The notes under the pieces were generated by a model. The model was given only the letters and a program-made list of their open reading frames with translations. It had not been told where the DNA came from and did not search any database. 39,276 bases of DNA, taken from positions 1 through 39,276 of IMG/VR virus record IMGVR_UViG_3300025889_000309. One strand, 5' to 3'. Positions 38,385-39,276 of the stretch are shown piece after piece (positions within the stretch are counted from its first letter, which is position 1; every line of letters begins with the position of its first letter). Position numbers and translations under genes: made by a program. Origin of the DNA: a virus.

Positions 38385-39276
38385 TGCTTACTCCTAATAG
38401 TTGTAGGGCACGTGACTTTACGGCTATGTCTGTGCCGAGAATCATCTTGCCTGCTTGCTTGCTATAGTCTTTACTAAAGTGATCGGTTGCTTCCACGATA
38501 GCTTGGAATGCACCGAACTTGGTGTTCTTAATGTTATGTTGCGTGTCGGTTTCACCGATCCATACGTTCCATGCATTAAGTCTATTTCTTTCTACTCTTG
38601 TCTTACTTGTACGTTCACCTGCACTAAGCATTTCATATGGTGAGAACTCAATCTTGCTAGGTAATGCATACACTCGCTTGATAAAGTTCTTGAACTCTTC
38701 GTTACTGAATTCAATTGAACGTAAGTAAGAAGATACTGTTGCATACTTCTGAACATCTTCATTCATAATTCTAAATGCTTTTCTAATATCATCTGCATTG
38801 ATACTGCTATTAGGACTATGCTTAACACGGTAGTAAATACCTTTAGCTTTACCACTCATCATGGCTGCATTGATTTGATTAGTGCAGCTTAGACGATTGA
38901 CAACTGGTGTCATTTGGAATGGCATACTACCATCGTGTGATGTACGTGCAATTACATATGCATTATGTGGATCATCACCAACTGTAATGTTAGCTGGTAG
39001 TTCAATGGTTGCCCACACTACATTGCCACCTTTAAGTTCTCCTGCTGCACCGTAACGTGCATCGCTATTCTTAACGATGTCGTCAAGGCATGAGAAGATC
39101 TCACTGTTTTGTAGTACTTTGTATCGTGAACCTACTACTGCTAATGGTTCAGCTCCAGCACCATTGTACTTAACTGTTGCATACCTATCTGGTACTTCAA
39201 CGTCTTGTGTTTCACCTTTAATAAATACATTTTCTAATGTAACTTTCCAGTCAAGTCCAGCTTGTACCATCAGGTC
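38374..39276 (-). CDS. DUF932 (phage/plasmid TIGR03299-like) protein, lacking N-terminus
   Basis: The frame is open to the right end, so the gene continues outside or at position 106. Typical features are AGLDWKVTLENVF, then AEPLAVVGSRYKVLQNSEIF, VWATIELPANITVGDDPHN, VNRLSCTNQINAAM and a C-terminal EFSPYEMLSAGERTSKTRVE. The family is common on plasmids and phages and lies close to replication or recombination genes; its role is unknown. Its joined length of about 322 residues is usual. An ATG at 39270 is internal, as homology starts before it. Confidence 0.85.
   Translation of the reverse strand, partial: DLMVQAGLDWKVTLENVFIKGETQDVEVPDRYATVKYNGAGAEPLAVVGSRYKVLQNSEIFSCLDDIVKNSDARYGAAGELKGGNVVWATIELPANITVGDDPHNAYVIARTSHDGSMPFQMTPVVNRLSCTNQINAAMMSGKAKGIYYRVKHSPNSSINADDIRKAFRIMNEDVQKYATVSSYLRSIEFSNEEFKNFIKRVYALPSKIEFSPYEMLSAGERTSKTRVERNRLNAWNVWIGETDTQHNIKNTKFGAFQAIVEATDHFSKDYSKQAGKMILGTDIAVKSRALQLLGVSNGS

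Overview
The window reads as an almost complete genome of a small, apparently lytic tailed phage of a low-GC actinobacterium. A WhiB-family protein at 37392-37691 points to an actinobacterial host, because WhiB proteins are confined to Actinobacteria and their phages. The A/T-rich codon use (by eye roughly 40% GC) suggests a freshwater acI/Nanopelagicales-type host rather than a high-GC soil genus; that host call is inference. I see no integrase, repressor, tRNA, CRISPR, transposon, DNA polymerase or RNA polymerase gene. The two window ends align imperfectly within one DUF932-type gene. The simplest reading is a circularly permuted or circularised genome cut inside that gene.

There are two opposed arms. 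The late arm is on the plus strand (4310-30835), in this order: large terminase, portal, two small proteins, a 1722-residue virion protein, three further proteins of probable virion type, scaffold-like protein, N4-gp56-like major capsid protein, small connector-type genes, and a collagen/C1q-like fibre. It continues with a second fibre, a cassette of cysteine-tagged and lysine-rich proteins (21561-25549), an adaptor-like protein, a collar-domain fibre, a nozzle-like protein, holin, M23 endolysin and a final unknown. No tape measure, tail sheath or tail-tube set is recognisable, so a podovirus-like particle is the best guess.

The early arm is on the minus strand. It starts near 3744, runs down to position 1, continues from 39276 and ends at 31011. 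It encodes an SSB-like protein, many small cysteine-pair proteins, a DUF932 protein, WhiB, a Cas4-like nuclease in two ORFs, a DnaB/RecA-fold ATPase, a resolvase-like nuclease and a primase in two overlapping ORFs. A DUF1599-type protein, a metallophosphoesterase and a sigma-like protein close the arm. Genes overlap by 1-14 bases almost throughout. The few real gaps hold strong hairpins, some of which pair better in the minus-strand RNA.

The arms diverge from a 565-bp non-coding control region (3745-4309) rich in inverted repeats and TAACA repeats. They converge on a large two-way terminator (30898-30952). A plausible programme is that host polymerase makes early RNA, primase, helicase and SSB recruit the host replisome, WhiB and the sigma-like protein redirect transcription, and the late arm builds the virion and lyses the cell. 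The oddest features are the two split replication enzymes, the punctuating hairpins, the chain of micro-ORFs, and the basic/cysteine cassette between the fibre genes and the tail connector genes.
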